Below the pieces are notes generated by a model. It was not told the DNA's origin, ran no database searches, and saw only the letters and a program-made list of their open reading frames with translations. 64,000 nt of DNA, from contig CANJLW010000004.1 of NCBI GenBank assembly GCA_947475245.1, positions 161,568 through 225,567 of the forward strand. Direction: 5' to 3'. Positions within the stretch are counted from its first letter, which is position 1. Every line of letters starts with the position of its first letter. Of the stretch, positions 9,992-19,392 are shown piece by piece. A program made the position numbers and the translations under genes. The DNA is from Acetobacteraceae bacterium. GTDB taxonomy: Bacteria; Pseudomonadota; Alphaproteobacteria; Acetobacterales; Acetobacteraceae.

Positions 9992-11098
9992 CTATTTGCC
10001 GACCCCGCGGCGGCGCGGCTCTCCGCGCGCGTATCTGCCGCCCTCATTACGCATCATGCGCAACAGCATGCCTTCCCGTAAGCCGCGATCCGCGACAATG
10101 ACCTGTTCGGCGGGCCACAGACGCGCGATCGCCGCGAAAACCGCGCAGCCCGGCAGCACGAAGTCGACCCTTTCGGCCCCCACGCAGGGGTGCTGGATCA
10201 GGCCCTCCCGACCGAGATCGCGCAGATTTTCCAAGGCTGCCTCGGCTTCCGGCAACGTCAGCGCGACGCCATCGACATCGCAGCGACGATAGCGTTCCAG
10301 ATTTAACGCGACCCCGGCCAGGGTAGTGACCGTGCCGCTGGTGCCCAGCAGCCGCACCCCGCCATCGCGGATTTCATGCCCGATACAATGGATCCGCTCG
10401 AACGGGCGCAGCCGTTCCACGACATCGTCGACCATCGCCTCGAACCCCTGCCGCGTGAAGCCGGCCGGCCCCCAGCGTTCCGCCAGGGTCACCACGCCGA
10501 TGGGCAGCGATTCATAGCCGATCAGATGCGGCCGACCACCGGTCAGGCGCACCCAGGCCAGTTCCGTGGAGCCACCGCCGATATCGAACAGCAGCGCGCG
10601 CCGCCCTCCTCCCGCCAGCAAGGGACCGCAGGATTCCAGGGCCAGTTCGGCTTCTTCCCGGCTGGAGATCACGCCGATATCCAACCCGATCTCGTCGCGC
10701 ACGCGGTTCAGGAAGGCGCGCCCGTTCGTCGCCCGCCGACAGGCTTCGGTCGCGATGGCGCGAAACTGCACGATATCGCGGCGCACCAACCGGGTCTGAC
10801 AGGCGCGCAGCGCGTCGATGGCGCGATCCATCGCGGCATCCGCCAATTGCCCGGTATGATGCAGTCCTTCGCCGAGGCGAACGATGCGCGAAAAGCTGTC
10901 GATCACCCGAAACCCGTCGCCCGACGGCGCGCCCACGAGCATACGGCAATTATTCGTGCCCAGGTCGAGCGCGGCAAAGGCCGGCCCGGAATACCGGCGT
11001 GCCTGTTCCTGCCGCGTGGCGGCGGGGTCAACCCGAACCGAGGCCGGAAGCTGCATCATCCTTACATTGTCACCGCCCACGCTGACCGGGGCAAGCAC
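9992..11098 (-). CDS. Ppx/GppA-family phosphatase
   Basis: 368 residues of the exopolyphosphatase / pppGpp phosphohydrolase family, in the ASKHA (actin-like) fold. Phosphate-binding motifs are ALDLGTNNCRMLV near the start and LLFDIGGGSTEL in the second half; the intervening EEAELALESCGPLLAGG and RDGGVRLLGTSGTVTTLAG segments are typical. It hydrolyses polyphosphate and/or pppGpp, tying it to starvation signalling. The start is uncertain: a GTG at 11098 gives this length, while paired ATGs at 11059 and 11056 give a protein 13-14 residues shorter; no clear Shine-Dalgarno decides. It overlaps the start of rlmE. Confidence 0.88.
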   Translation of the reverse strand: MLAPVSVGGDNVRMMQLPASVRVDPAATRQEQARRYSGPAFAALDLGTNNCRMLVGAPSGDGFRVIDSFSRIVRLGEGLHHTGQLADAAMDRAIDALRACQTRLVRRDIVQFRAIATEACRRATNGRAFLNRVRDEIGLDIGVISSREEAELALESCGPLLAGGGRRALLFDIGGGSTELAWVRLTGGRPHLIGYESLPIGVVTLAERWGPAGFTRQGFEAMVDDVVERLRPFERIHCIGHEIRDGGVRLLGTSGTVTTLAGVALNLERYRRCDVDGVALTLPEAEAALENLRDLGREGLIQHPCVGAERVDFVLPGCAVFAAIARLWPAEQVIVADRGLREGMLLRMMRNEGGRYARGEPRRRGVGK

Positions 11099-11155
11099 CG
11101 AATGTTAACAGCCCCCCGTCTTGCGATTAATTCACTCCCAAACCGCCCATGGACT

Positions 11156-12040
11156 TCAGGCCAACGCCACACGCCATCCGTCGCCGCCCGCTTCCCCCGC
11201 CGCATCCGCCGCGATCCGCGCCCGCCGCAGCAGCCCCCGCGCATCGTCGGCCATCCCAAAACTCCGTTCGGCAATCCCGATCGACAGGGTCTGGCGGCGA
11301 CCGGGTTCCTCCTCCTCCGCGCGATCATCCATCGCGATCCGCCGCCGCACCAGATTTTCCGCCCGCTCGGCCGCCGTCATGTGATCCATGCCGCCCGTCC
11401 AGACCGCGAATGCGTCGCCGTCGACCCGCCCGACGATGTCGCCGGGCCGCACCATCGCCCGCAACAACCCGGCGATCCTGATCAACATCCGATCTCCCGC
11501 CGCTCTGCCAAACAGCGCGTTCACCCGACGCAGTTGATCCAGATCGACGACCATCATCGTGCCCGCCTGCCCGTCGCGGTCCAGACGCCCGATATGCCGA
11601 TCGACCTCCGCCAGGAAATACAGGCGATTGGGCACGCCGGTCAGCGCGTCGAGTCCCGGTTCCGTCGCCCCCTGACGCGCCATAACCCCGATGAGCGCGG
11701 CCACGCCCGCCCCAAACAGCCGATCCGCCGCCGTCCACCGCGCCCCGTTCGGCGTCCGCCACAGCACCAACCCGCCGCGCCGCCCGCCGGTCAGTCGTCC
11801 TTCCCATGGGCACGCCAAAACCGCGCGCCCGTCCGTCGCCGACGCAAAACCGACCGCGTCGCGCGCCAACAGTGCCCGAGCCTCCGCCGCCACCGGCGCG
11901 AAATCGCCGCCGAAGCGATGCGTGACGACGATCGTCCCCTCCGCCCCGGCCTCCAGCGTCGCCGCTCCCTCCAGCCCCGCGGTCCGGCACAAAGCCTCCA
12001 ACCCCGCCTCGACGCTTCCCTTAACGGCATCCGGCGCCAT
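11156..12040 (-). CDS. Degenerate GGDEF protein with GAF-like N-terminus
   Basis: 294 residues. Residues 1-125 look like a GAF-type sensor region (my inference from size and the ACPWEGRLTGG pattern). Residues 131-290 form a GGDEF domain: DALTGVPNRLYFL at the start, VVDLDQLRRVNALFG, then RVDGDAFAVW in place of GGDEF (residues 207-211 are D-G-D-A-F). The glutamate needed for catalysis is Ala and the first Gly is Asp, so diguanylate cyclase activity is unlikely. An RxxD motif (Arg198-Pro-Gly-Asp201) sits exactly five residues upstream, where the c-di-GMP inhibitory site lies. It may be a c-di-GMP receptor rather than a synthase. Confidence 0.85.
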   Translation of the reverse strand: MAPDAVKGSVEAGLEALCRTAGLEGAATLEAGAEGTIVVTHRFGGDFAPVAAEARALLARDAVGFASATDGRAVLACPWEGRLTGGRRGGLVLWRTPNGARWTAADRLFGAGVAALIGVMARQGATEPGLDALTGVPNRLYFLAEVDRHIGRLDRDGQAGTMMVVDLDQLRRVNALFGRAAGDRMLIRIAGLLRAMVRPGDIVGRVDGDAFAVWTGGMDHMTAAERAENLVRRRIAMDDRAEEEEPGRRQTLSIGIAERSFGMADDARGLLRRARIAADAAGEAGGDGWRVALA

Positions 12041-12350
12041 CCGCGTTTCTCCCTGTCCGTAGGCCTATCTTATCCCGCCGCATAAGCCGGTCTATGCTGC
12101 GGTGGAATGGGACGGACGCACATGCGGGCTGTTTGGTATGATTGCCAGGGCCGCGGCACGGTGCCGGCCAACTCTTTGGGCGTTATTCCCAACAGCGACC
12201 CCACCGGCACGATACCCCCAGACGCATGCTGTCCGTCGCCGATCGCTTTCCGCTATAGGTGACCGCGAACGCATCTCTCGGTGGAACACGGCGATAAGGT
12301 CGTAACCGTCGCCATCAATTCCGCCTGTTAACTGGAACAAGGACTCCTTC
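12041..12350. other. Divergent intergenic region, no gene seen
   Basis: 310 bases between the GGDEF gene (minus) and the SDR gene (plus). Only short unsupported reading frames lie here. It must contain promoters for both directions, but I see no convincing -35/-10 pair. AAGGA lies about 7 bases before the SDR start. Confidence 0.6.
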
Positions 12351-13040
12351 ATGCCCCAACACTCGACCGCGCTGATCGTCGGCGCCAATCGCGGCATCGG
12401 TCTCGGCGTCGTCCGCGAATACCTGTCTCGCGGAGTCTCGGTCATCGCCACCGCGCGCAATCCCGACGCCGCCGCGGAACTGCGCGCGCTGGCCCAGGCC
12501 AATCCCGGCCGCGTCGACATCCGGGCGCTGGACATGAACGACGGCGCGCAAATCGACGCCTTCACCGCGACTCTGCCGGAGATCGACGTGGCCCTGGTCA
12601 ACGCCGGCGTCTCCGGCCCCGACCACCGCACCGCCAACAAGGCCAGTGCCGCCGAAATCGGCGCGCTGATGTTCGTCAACGCCATCGCTCCCACGCGACT
12701 CGCCCGCCATCTGATGCCGAAACTCCGCGCCGGCGGCGTGCTGGCCTTCACCAGCTCCGTCATGGGCAGTGTCGCGCTCAACCCCGGCGGGCACGAGCTT
12801 TACCGCGCCAGCAAGGCGGCGCTGAACTCCCTGACCCGGGGCCTGCATCCGGAACTGCGCGGACGCGGCATCGCCTTGCTGACCATGCATCCGGGCTGGG
12901 TGCGCACCGACATGGGCGGCCCCACCGCCGCCGTCTCGGTCGAGGACAGCGCGCGCGGCATGGTCGACACGATCGCCTCCGCCGCCGGGTCCGAGGACCA
13001 CCGCTTCCTCGACTGGAAAGGCGACACGATCGCCTGGTAA
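12351..13040 (+). CDS. Short-chain dehydrogenase/reductase
   Basis: 229 residues, a classical SDR. The cofactor motif is VGANRGIGLG near the N-terminus, with Arg at the end of the second strand (ATARNPDAA), which favours NADP(H). LVNAGVSGP and the catalytic YRASKAA (Tyr and Lys) are present. The substrate is unknown. It closely resembles the CsgA/sniffer-like group of small SDRs. It is followed after 12 bases by hrpB and is likely in the same transcript. Confidence 0.9.
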   Translation: MPQHSTALIVGANRGIGLGVVREYLSRGVSVIATARNPDAAAELRALAQANPGRVDIRALDMNDGAQIDAFTATLPEIDVALVNAGVSGPDHRTANKASAAEIGALMFVNAIAPTRLARHLMPKLRAGGVLAFTSSVMGSVALNPGGHELYRASKAALNSLTRGLHPELRGRGIALLTMHPGWVRTDMGGPTAAVSVEDSARGMVDTIASAAGSEDHRFLDWKGDTIAW

Positions 13041-13052
13041 GGCGACATCGCC

Positions 13053-15524
13053 TTGGACAAAGCGCTGTTTCCCGATCTGCCCGACCTCGGCCTCCCGGTC
13101 AGCGATGCGCTGCCGGATCTGGCGCGGGTATTGGCCAGCGGGCGCAACGCCGTCCTGGTCGCGCCGCCGGGCGCGGGCAAAACCACGCTCGCGCCCCTCG
13201 CCCTCCTCGGCCAGTCCTGGATGGGCGATCAGGGCATCGTCATGCTCGAACCGCGCCGCCTCGCCGCTCGCGCGGCGGCGACGCGCATGGCATCGCTGAT
13301 CGGGGAACAGGTCGGCCAAACCATCGGCTTCCGCACCCGCCTCGACTCCGCCGTCTCCGCCGCGACCCGGATTGAAGTCGTGACCGAAGGCCTGCTGGTG
13401 CGCCGCCTGCAATCGGATTCCGCGCTCGACGGCGTCGGTGCGGTCATCCTCGACGAAATCCACGAACGCTCGCTCGAATCCGACCTTGCGCTCGCCTTCC
13501 TGCTCGATTTGCAGCGCGTGCTGCGACCGGAACTGCGCCTGATCGCGATGTCCGCCACCGCCGACGGCGCTCGCCTTGCCGGGATCATGGACGCCGAAGT
13601 GGTGGAGAGCGCCGGACGCATGTTCCCGGTCGACGTACGCCACGAAAAGCGCGACATCGCCACCGTCCGCGACCTCAGCGGGGCGATGGCCGCCGCCATC
13701 CGCGCCGCGCTGGCCGACCATCAAGGCGACATCCTGGCCTTTCTGCCCGGCATGGGCGAAATCCGCCGCACCCAGTCCGCGCTCGACCGCTGCGGCGCGC
13801 TGGTGCTGCCGCTGCACGGCGACCTGCCGCCCGCCGAACAGGATCGCGCGCTGCGTCCCGCCGAAGGGCGCAGAGTCGTGCTGGCGACCTCCATCGCCGA
13901 AACCTCGCTGACCGTCCCCGGCGTACGCATCGTCATCGACGGCGGCTGGCGACGCTCCCCGCGCCTCGATCCCGCCACCGGCCTGACCCGGCTCGCCACG
14001 CTGCGCATCTCCCGCGCCGCCGCCGATCAACGCGCCGGGCGCGCCGGGCGGGAGGCACCGGGCGTCGCCATCCGCCTCTGGTCCACGGCGCTGCATCGCG
14101 GTTTGCCCGCCTATGACCGCCCGGAAATCCTGGAAGCGGAACTGTCGTCCCTGGCCCTGGATTGCGCGGGCTGGGGCACGCCGCCCGCCGATCTGCCGTT
14201 TCAGGACCGCCCCCCCGCCGGCGCGCTCGCCGCCGGCAACGCGCTGCTCGCAGATCTCGGCGCGCTCGCTACCGACGGGCGCATCACCGAAATCGGCCGC
14301 AAGATGGTGCGCCTGGGCGCGCATCCGCGCCTCGCCGCCATGATGCTGGCGGCGGAAACCCCGCCGGAAAGCGCGCTCGCCGCCGATCTCGCCGCCCTGT
14401 TGGAGGAGCGCGACCCGTTGCGTGGAGTGGCGGGCGGAGCACAGGACTCCCCCGCCGACATCGCGCTGCGCCTGCAAGCCCTGCAATTCGGCGATGCCAA
14501 CGCCGATCGCGGCGCGCTGTCGCGCATCCGCCGCTCCGCCGAACAGTTCCGCCGCCGCCTCCGTCTGCGCGCCGATCTCCTCGGCGGTGGCGATCCGGGC
14601 AAACTCCTCGCCGCCGCCTTCCCCGACCGTATCGCCCAACGCCGCGGCGAACCCGGTTCCTTCCGCTTTTCCGGCGGCGGCGGCGCGCGCCTGCCCAACG
14701 CCGATCCCCTGGCCAAGGCCGGCCTGCTGGTCGTCGCCTCGATGGAGGTCAAGGCCGGCGCGCGCATCCGCCTCGCCGCGCCGCTCGACCCCGACGCGCT
14801 GCCCCAGGTCCTTGCGGCACGCGCGACGGAGCAGGTGGAATTCGGCTACGACGCCGCCTCCGGCTCGGTCTTCGCGCGCCGCCGCCGCCGCCTGGGCGCG
14901 CTGATCCTGAGCGATCGCACCGTCCCCGCCGATCCCGCCCAGGTCGCGCCCGCCTTGGCCGCGGCGGCGGCGGCCGAGGGGCTGCGGGCGCTGCCCTGGA
15001 CCGACGATATCCGCCAGTTCCAGGCCCGCGTCGCGCTGATGCGCGGCCTGGAGCCGGATGACGACTGGCCCGATCTGTCCGACGCCGTCCTGGCCGCGAC
15101 CGCCGCCGAATGGCTGGTGCCCTATCTGTCGGGCATGATGCGGCTGACCGACCTGCAACGCCTCGATCTGCCGACCATCCTGCGTTCCATGCTCCCTTGG
15201 GCGCTGCTGTCCCGCCTGGATCGCGCGCTGCCGACCCACCTTGCGCTGACCGGCGGCCGTTCGCGGGTGGACTATACCGAGGCCGTGCCAATGGCCTCCG
15301 CGCGCGCACAGGCGTTCTACGGCATGACCGCGACGCCGTTGCTGGCCGACGGCCGTATTCCGCTGCGCCTCGCCCTGCTCTCCCCCGCCGGCCGGCCAAT
15401 CGCCGTCACCGCCGATCTCGCGGGTTTCTGGAAAGGTGCCTGGGCCGATGCCCGCCGCGACATGCGCGGACGCTATCCCAGGCACAGCTGGCCGGAAGAC
15501 GGCGGCAATCCGGGCGCAGGGTAG
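13053..15524 (+). CDS. hrpB: ATP-dependent helicase HrpB
   Basis: 823 residues, a DEAH-type helicase of the full HrpB length. The helicase core has P-loop APPGAGKTTLAP, the box DEIHERS, SATADG, TSIAETSLTVPG and QRAGRAGREAPG; the long C-terminal half has the HrpB-specific region (LLSRLDRALPTHLALTGG). The cellular role of HrpB is poorly defined, though it is conserved in proteobacteria. The start is a TTG at 13053, which places the family N-terminus (FPDLPDLGLPVSDALPDLARVL) correctly. No frameshift is seen. Confidence 0.95.
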   Translation: MDKALFPDLPDLGLPVSDALPDLARVLASGRNAVLVAPPGAGKTTLAPLALLGQSWMGDQGIVMLEPRRLAARAAATRMASLIGEQVGQTIGFRTRLDSAVSAATRIEVVTEGLLVRRLQSDSALDGVGAVILDEIHERSLESDLALAFLLDLQRVLRPELRLIAMSATADGARLAGIMDAEVVESAGRMFPVDVRHEKRDIATVRDLSGAMAAAIRAALADHQGDILAFLPGMGEIRRTQSALDRCGALVLPLHGDLPPAEQDRALRPAEGRRVVLATSIAETSLTVPGVRIVIDGGWRRSPRLDPATGLTRLATLRISRAAADQRAGRAGREAPGVAIRLWSTALHRGLPAYDRPEILEAELSSLALDCAGWGTPPADLPFQDRPPAGALAAGNALLADLGALATDGRITEIGRKMVRLGAHPRLAAMMLAAETPPESALAADLAALLEERDPLRGVAGGAQDSPADIALRLQALQFGDANADRGALSRIRRSAEQFRRRLRLRADLLGGGDPGKLLAAAFPDRIAQRRGEPGSFRFSGGGGARLPNADPLAKAGLLVVASMEVKAGARIRLAAPLDPDALPQVLAARATEQVEFGYDAASGSVFARRRRRLGALILSDRTVPADPAQVAPALAAAAAAEGLRALPWTDDIRQFQARVALMRGLEPDDDWPDLSDAVLAATAAEWLVPYLSGMMRLTDLQRLDLPTILRSMLPWALLSRLDRALPTHLALTGGRSRVDYTEAVPMASARAQAFYGMTATPLLADGRIPLRLALLSPAGRPIAVTADLAGFWKGAWADARRDMRGRYPRHSWPEDGGNPGAG

Positions 15525-15649
15525 CCAAAAGCCTCCCACCGCCATTGGACCGAAGCGCGATTCCCCCGCGTCGGCTCCGCAAAAGCGTGGCGGGATATGT
15601 TGCGGATCGCTAATCTTATACAGCCTTGCGACAAACCCCGGCAAACGCC

Positions 15650-16789
15650 ATGTCCGCTGCAACCCTGTTCGAAACCGAGTCCCGCGACACGATGCTTCCA
15701 CGCGCCGCCATTGCCTGCTTGATCACAGCCTCGCCCCGCTTGCGCATGCTGACCCTTGGCCTTGCTCTGATGGTCGCCGCCTGCGGTGGCCTGCCCGCCG
15801 ACGCCGTCGCGCGCGGCGCGCCCGACAGCTTTTCCCCGCTCGTGAAAAAAGTCCTCCCGGCCGTCGTCAACATCGCGGTGACCGAAACCGTATCCGGGCG
15901 CGATATCGCCGCCGAATTGCCGGCGGAACTGCGCGACACCCCGATCGGGCGCGAATTCCGCCGCCGCTACGGCAACCGCAAGGAATCCGTCACCGGCGCC
16001 GGGTCCGGCTTCATCATCGACCCCTCCGGGATCATCGTCACCAACAACCATGTCGTCGGCCGCGCCGACTCGATCGTCGTGTCGCTGACCGACGGCCGCC
16101 AGCTTCCCGCCATCGTGCTGGGGCAGGACGAACTGACCGACATCGCCGTGATCAAAATCAAGGGCAGCCAGGCGCTGCCCTTCGTCCCCTGGGGCAACTC
16201 CGCGAAAATGGAGGTCGGCGACTGGATCCTCGCCGCCGGTAACCCCTTCGGCCTGGGCGGCTCGGTTACCGCCGGGATCATCTCCGCCTATGGCCGCGAC
16301 CTCGGCTCCGGCCCGTTCGACAATTTTTTGCAGATCGACGCGCCCATCAATCCCGGCAATTCCGGCGGTCCGATTTTCAATATGGATGGGCAGGTCATCG
16401 GCGTCAGTTCCGTCATCGTGTCCCCCACCGGTGCCTCCGTCGGCATCGGCTTCGCCATCCCCAGCGACGCCGCCAGCCGAATCGTCGCCCAACTCCTCGC
16501 CCGCGGCTCCATCGAACGCGGCTGGTTGGGCGTATCGGTCGACGACCGCGACAGCGGCGTGCTGATCGCGGCGCTGGACCGCACCGGACCGGCCGCGCGC
16601 GCGGGCATCCGCCCTGGCGACATCGTCCTGTCCATCAACGGCGACAAAATCGAGTCCGCGCGCGGACTGATCCGCGCCGTCGCCGCCGTATCGCCCAACA
16701 ACGTCGCCCGAGTCGTCGTGCGACGCCAGGGTCGCGAAATCGACATTCCAGTCACCGTCGGGCGCCGCCCCACGGATCAATCCGGCTAA
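15650..16789 (+). CDS. Trypsin-like serine protease with one PDZ domain (DegP/DegS-like)
   Basis: 379 residues from the ATG at 15650. The catalytic triad is clear: His134 (TNNHVV), Asp164 (LTDIAVIKI), Ser238 (NPGNSGGP). One C-terminal PDZ domain (about 285-370) makes it DegS-like rather than DegP-like in layout. The N-terminus has a hydrophobic segment ending in VAACGG (Cys45), which fits either a lipobox or a membrane anchor. It should act in the periplasm on misfolded or regulatory substrates. It is followed by a two-component system 18 bases downstream, so protease and signalling are probably linked in envelope stress. An ATG at 15626 is an alternative start. Confidence 0.9.
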   Translation: MSAATLFETESRDTMLPRAAIACLITASPRLRMLTLGLALMVAACGGLPADAVARGAPDSFSPLVKKVLPAVVNIAVTETVSGRDIAAELPAELRDTPIGREFRRRYGNRKESVTGAGSGFIIDPSGIIVTNNHVVGRADSIVVSLTDGRQLPAIVLGQDELTDIAVIKIKGSQALPFVPWGNSAKMEVGDWILAAGNPFGLGGSVTAGIISAYGRDLGSGPFDNFLQIDAPINPGNSGGPIFNMDGQVIGVSSVIVSPTGASVGIGFAIPSDAASRIVAQLLARGSIERGWLGVSVDDRDSGVLIAALDRTGPAARAGIRPGDIVLSINGDKIESARGLIRAVAAVSPNNVARVVVRRQGREIDIPVTVGRRPTDQSG

Positions 16790-16790
16790 A

Positions 16791-16799
16791 GAAGGAGGT
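16791..16799 (+). promoter_or_regulatory. Near-perfect Shine-Dalgarno for the response regulator
   Basis: gaaggaggt lies two bases after the protease stop and 8 bases before the ATG at 16808. It is the strongest ribosome binding site I noticed in the window and implies high translation of the regulator. Confidence 0.85.
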
Positions 16800-16807
16800 C
16801 AGACGCA

Positions 16808-17491
16808 ATGCGCATCCTGGTGGTCGAGGACGACAAGGACGTCGCGGGCTTCGTCGTCCGCGGCTTGAAGGAAAGCGGCCATGTCGTCGAGCACGCCGAT
16901 AACGGCCGCGACGGCCTGTTCCTGGCGGCGAGCGAGAAGTTCGACGCCATCGTGCTCGATCGCATGCTGCCCGGCGGCATCGACGGGCTGCATATCCTGG
17001 AAACTCTGCGCGGACAGAAAAACGCTGTTCCGGTGCTGATCCTCTCCGCGCTCGCCGCCGTCGACGAACGCGTCAAGGGCCTGCAGGCCGGCGGCGACGA
17101 CTATCTGACCAAACCGTTTGCCTTCTCCGAACTCCTGGCCCGTGTCGAGGCCCTCGGCCGGCGCGGCAACAGCGAAGGTCCGGTCACGCGGTTAAAGGTC
17201 GAAGACCTGGAACTCGACCTGCTGGCGCGCCAGGTTCGGCGCGCCGGGCAGAAAATCGACCTGCAACCGCGCGAATTCCGGCTGTTGGAATATCTGATGC
17301 GCCATGCCGGTCAGGTCGTGACACGCACCATGCTGTTGGAAGGCGTGTGGGACTACCACTTCGACCCGCAGACCAACGTGATCGACGTCCATGTCTCGCG
17401 CCTGCGGCAAAAAGTGGATAAGCCCTTTCCGGTGTCGCTGATCCAGACCGTCCGCAACGCCGGTTACATGCTGCGCGCCGAACCGGTGTGA
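16808..17491 (+). CDS. OmpR-family response regulator
   Basis: 227 residues. The receiver domain (1-115) has the acidic pair Asp8-Asp9, phospho-acceptor Asp51 (IVLDRMLPG) and the conserved Lys in LTKPF. The DNA-binding winged helix (about 130-225) has LQPREFRLLEYLMRH and DVHVSRLRQKVDKP. It is the cognate regulator of the kinase that follows; their genes overlap by 4 bases (GTGA). Its targets are not visible, but the upstream protease is a natural candidate. Confidence 0.95.
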   Translation: MRILVVEDDKDVAGFVVRGLKESGHVVEHADNGRDGLFLAASEKFDAIVLDRMLPGGIDGLHILETLRGQKNAVPVLILSALAAVDERVKGLQAGGDDYLTKPFAFSELLARVEALGRRGNSEGPVTRLKVEDLELDLLARQVRRAGQKIDLQPREFRLLEYLMRHAGQVVTRTMLLEGVWDYHFDPQTNVIDVHVSRLRQKVDKPFPVSLIQTVRNAGYMLRAEPV

Positions 17492-18861
17492 TCGGCAATA
17501 TCCTGCTGCGTTCGGCGGGGTTCCGCTTCGCCGTCATCTATGCCGCGCTGCTGGTTGCCAGCGCCTTCGGTCTGGCGTTCTTCCTGTGGTGGTCCACCGC
17601 GGGTCTACTCGATCGCCAGACGGAAGCCGCGATCCAGACCGACGCTGAAAGCCTGTGGGAACACTGGCTGGAAGACGGCATGCGCGGGCTTGTCGCCACG
17701 ATCGAGGATCGCGTCGCGCAGAACATCGACGACGACGCGATCTATCTGCTGGTCGATCCGCAGGGCAGACGGGTCGCCGGAAATCTGGAACGCTGGCCGA
17801 CCGCGGTGGCCGAGGCCGGACAGGTGTTCGAGTTGCAATTGCAGCGCGCGGGCATGCGGTCGATGGCGCGCGTGCAACGCTTCGACGTACCGAACGGCTA
17901 TCACCTCCTGATCGGGCGCGACATTCAATTGCGCCTGCAATTGCGCGCCTTGCTGAAAAACGCCCTGCTCTGGGCCGTGACCGTCGTCGCCGTCATGGCG
18001 GCGATCGGTGGCCTGGTAGTGCGCAACCTGTTCCGACGAGCGCTGCATTCCGTGTCGGTTACTGCCGCCGCCATCGCAGCCGGCGATCTGGCGCAACGCG
18101 TCCGCCACTCCGGCCGCGGCGACGAATTTGACCAGCTCGCCGATGTCATCAACGACATGCTGGATCGAATCAGCCGCCTCATGGACGGCGTGAAGCAGGT
18201 ATCCAACGCCATCGCGCACGACCTGCGCACCCCGATCACCCGCGCCCGCACCCGCCTGGAAGATGCTTTGCTGCACGCCGCGACGCGAGAGGAACTGCAA
18301 GCCGCCATCGAAAGGGCGACCGCCGATCTGGACGACATCGTGCGCGTCTTCCAGGCGTTGATGCGCATTTCGGAAATCGAGGCCGGATCGCGCCGATCCA
18401 GCTTCGAGCGCATCGATCTGGCGCCGCTGCTGCGCGGGGTCGAGGACATGTACGGCGTGGTGGCCGAGGAACGCGAGATCGCCCTGGCGGTCGAAGTGCC
18501 GAACCAGCTCAATGCTTATGGCGATGCCGCGCTTATCCAGCAGGCCGTCGCCAATCTGGTCGATAACGCGATCAAATTCTCGCCCTCCGCCGCCACGGTG
18601 CGGCTATCCGCGGTCGTCGGGCCGACCGGGATCGAGATCGTCGTCACCGATCAGGGACCCGGCATCCCCAAAGCGGATGTCGGCAAGGCGACGGAGCGCT
18701 TCTTCCGCGGCGAAAGCGCGCGCAGCACGCCCGGTGCGGGGCTGGGCCTGTCGCTGGTGCAGGCCGTCGCGCAACTGCACGGCGGTGCCCTGCGCCTGGA
18801 AGACGGCACGCCGGGCCTGCGCGCGGTTTTATTCCTGCCCCAGGCCGACGACGCCACATGA
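17488..18861 (+). CDS. Sensor histidine kinase
   Basis: 457 residues from a GTG overlapping the regulator stop. TM1 is about 12-34, a periplasmic sensor of about 120 residues follows, TM2 about 157-179, HAMP 180-235. The phospho-accepting His244 lies in AIAHDLRTPI. The ATPase domain has N-box NLVDNAIKF, G1 DQGPGIP and G2 GAGLGLSLV. It belongs to the QseC/PmrB-like kinases. The signal is unknown; the sensor region is rich in acidic residues (EDRVAQNIDDDAIY), which could bind metal or cationic ligands (inference). Confidence 0.93.
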   Translation: MIGNILLRSAGFRFAVIYAALLVASAFGLAFFLWWSTAGLLDRQTEAAIQTDAESLWEHWLEDGMRGLVATIEDRVAQNIDDDAIYLLVDPQGRRVAGNLERWPTAVAEAGQVFELQLQRAGMRSMARVQRFDVPNGYHLLIGRDIQLRLQLRALLKNALLWAVTVVAVMAAIGGLVVRNLFRRALHSVSVTAAAIAAGDLAQRVRHSGRGDEFDQLADVINDMLDRISRLMDGVKQVSNAIAHDLRTPITRARTRLEDALLHAATREELQAAIERATADLDDIVRVFQALMRISEIEAGSRRSSFERIDLAPLLRGVEDMYGVVAEEREIALAVEVPNQLNAYGDAALIQQAVANLVDNAIKFSPSAATVRLSAVVGPTGIEIVVTDQGPGIPKADVGKATERFFRGESARSTPGAGLGLSLVQAVAQLHGGALRLEDGTPGLRAVLFLPQADDAT

Positions 18862-18918
18862 CCGTGTTTTCATGCGTGCATCACGCTGAGGAGAGTCGCA
18901 CCGGCGCATAAGGACCCG

Positions 18919-19209
18919 ATGAAGTCGAACCTTGCCTTATGGCGCGCGCCGGCCCTCCTTCTGACCGGGTTTCTCCTCCTCGGCACGGGTGCCTCGGCAC
19001 AGGAGCCGGTTTCGCTGGTGACCAGCGACACGGCCGAATACTGCGCCCACTTGTCCACCCGCGTGCGATCAATGCTGAGATCGCCCCACCTGATCGAAGC
19101 CGCCGCCCTGTCCGACGCCGGACGACGGATGTGCGACAACGGCCAGACGCGCGGCGGCATCCTGCGCCTGCGCAGGGCGCTGACACTTCTGCACGGCGGC
19201 ACGGACTGA
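18919..19209 (+). CDS. Small secreted protein, unknown
   Basis: 96 residues with a clean signal peptide (cleavage after GASA, near residue 28). The mature 68 residues are mostly helical-looking and contain two Cys (EYCAHLS and RMCDNG), a pair that could form one disulfide, ending in a basic RLRRALTLLH helix. It lies 57 bases after the kinase on the same strand and may be a target or accessory of the two-component system. I do not recognise the family. Confidence 0.7.
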   Translation: MKSNLALWRAPALLLTGFLLLGTGASAQEPVSLVTSDTAEYCAHLSTRVRSMLRSPHLIEAAALSDAGRRMCDNGQTRGGILRLRRALTLLHGGTD

Positions 19210-19392
19210 CCGCCGAAGGCTATCCGCGTGCGATGACTAAAAATGCACCTCCCGGCCCCGTTGTTGCATTACCCACCGCCTGCCGGTCTAATATCCCGAG
19301 GGTGGTCGACGCCCTCCGATCGGGGCGTGCATCCGCGCGACGGTTGGGCTAAATCCCGACCCCGGCAGTCGGATACGAACGGGGGGAACGCA

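Noticed and set aside
12315..15701. 1128-codon open frame on the minus strand
   Set aside because: It lies opposite hrpB, and its composition (Gly/Arg/Gln/Ala-rich, low complexity) is that of an antisense shadow in GC-rich DNA; hrpB has all helicase motifs.
19210..19392. Riboswitch or sRNA before fdsG
   Set aside because: A short hairpin (gagggtg/cgccctc around 19299-19318) is present, but nothing matches a known molybdenum-cofactor element.
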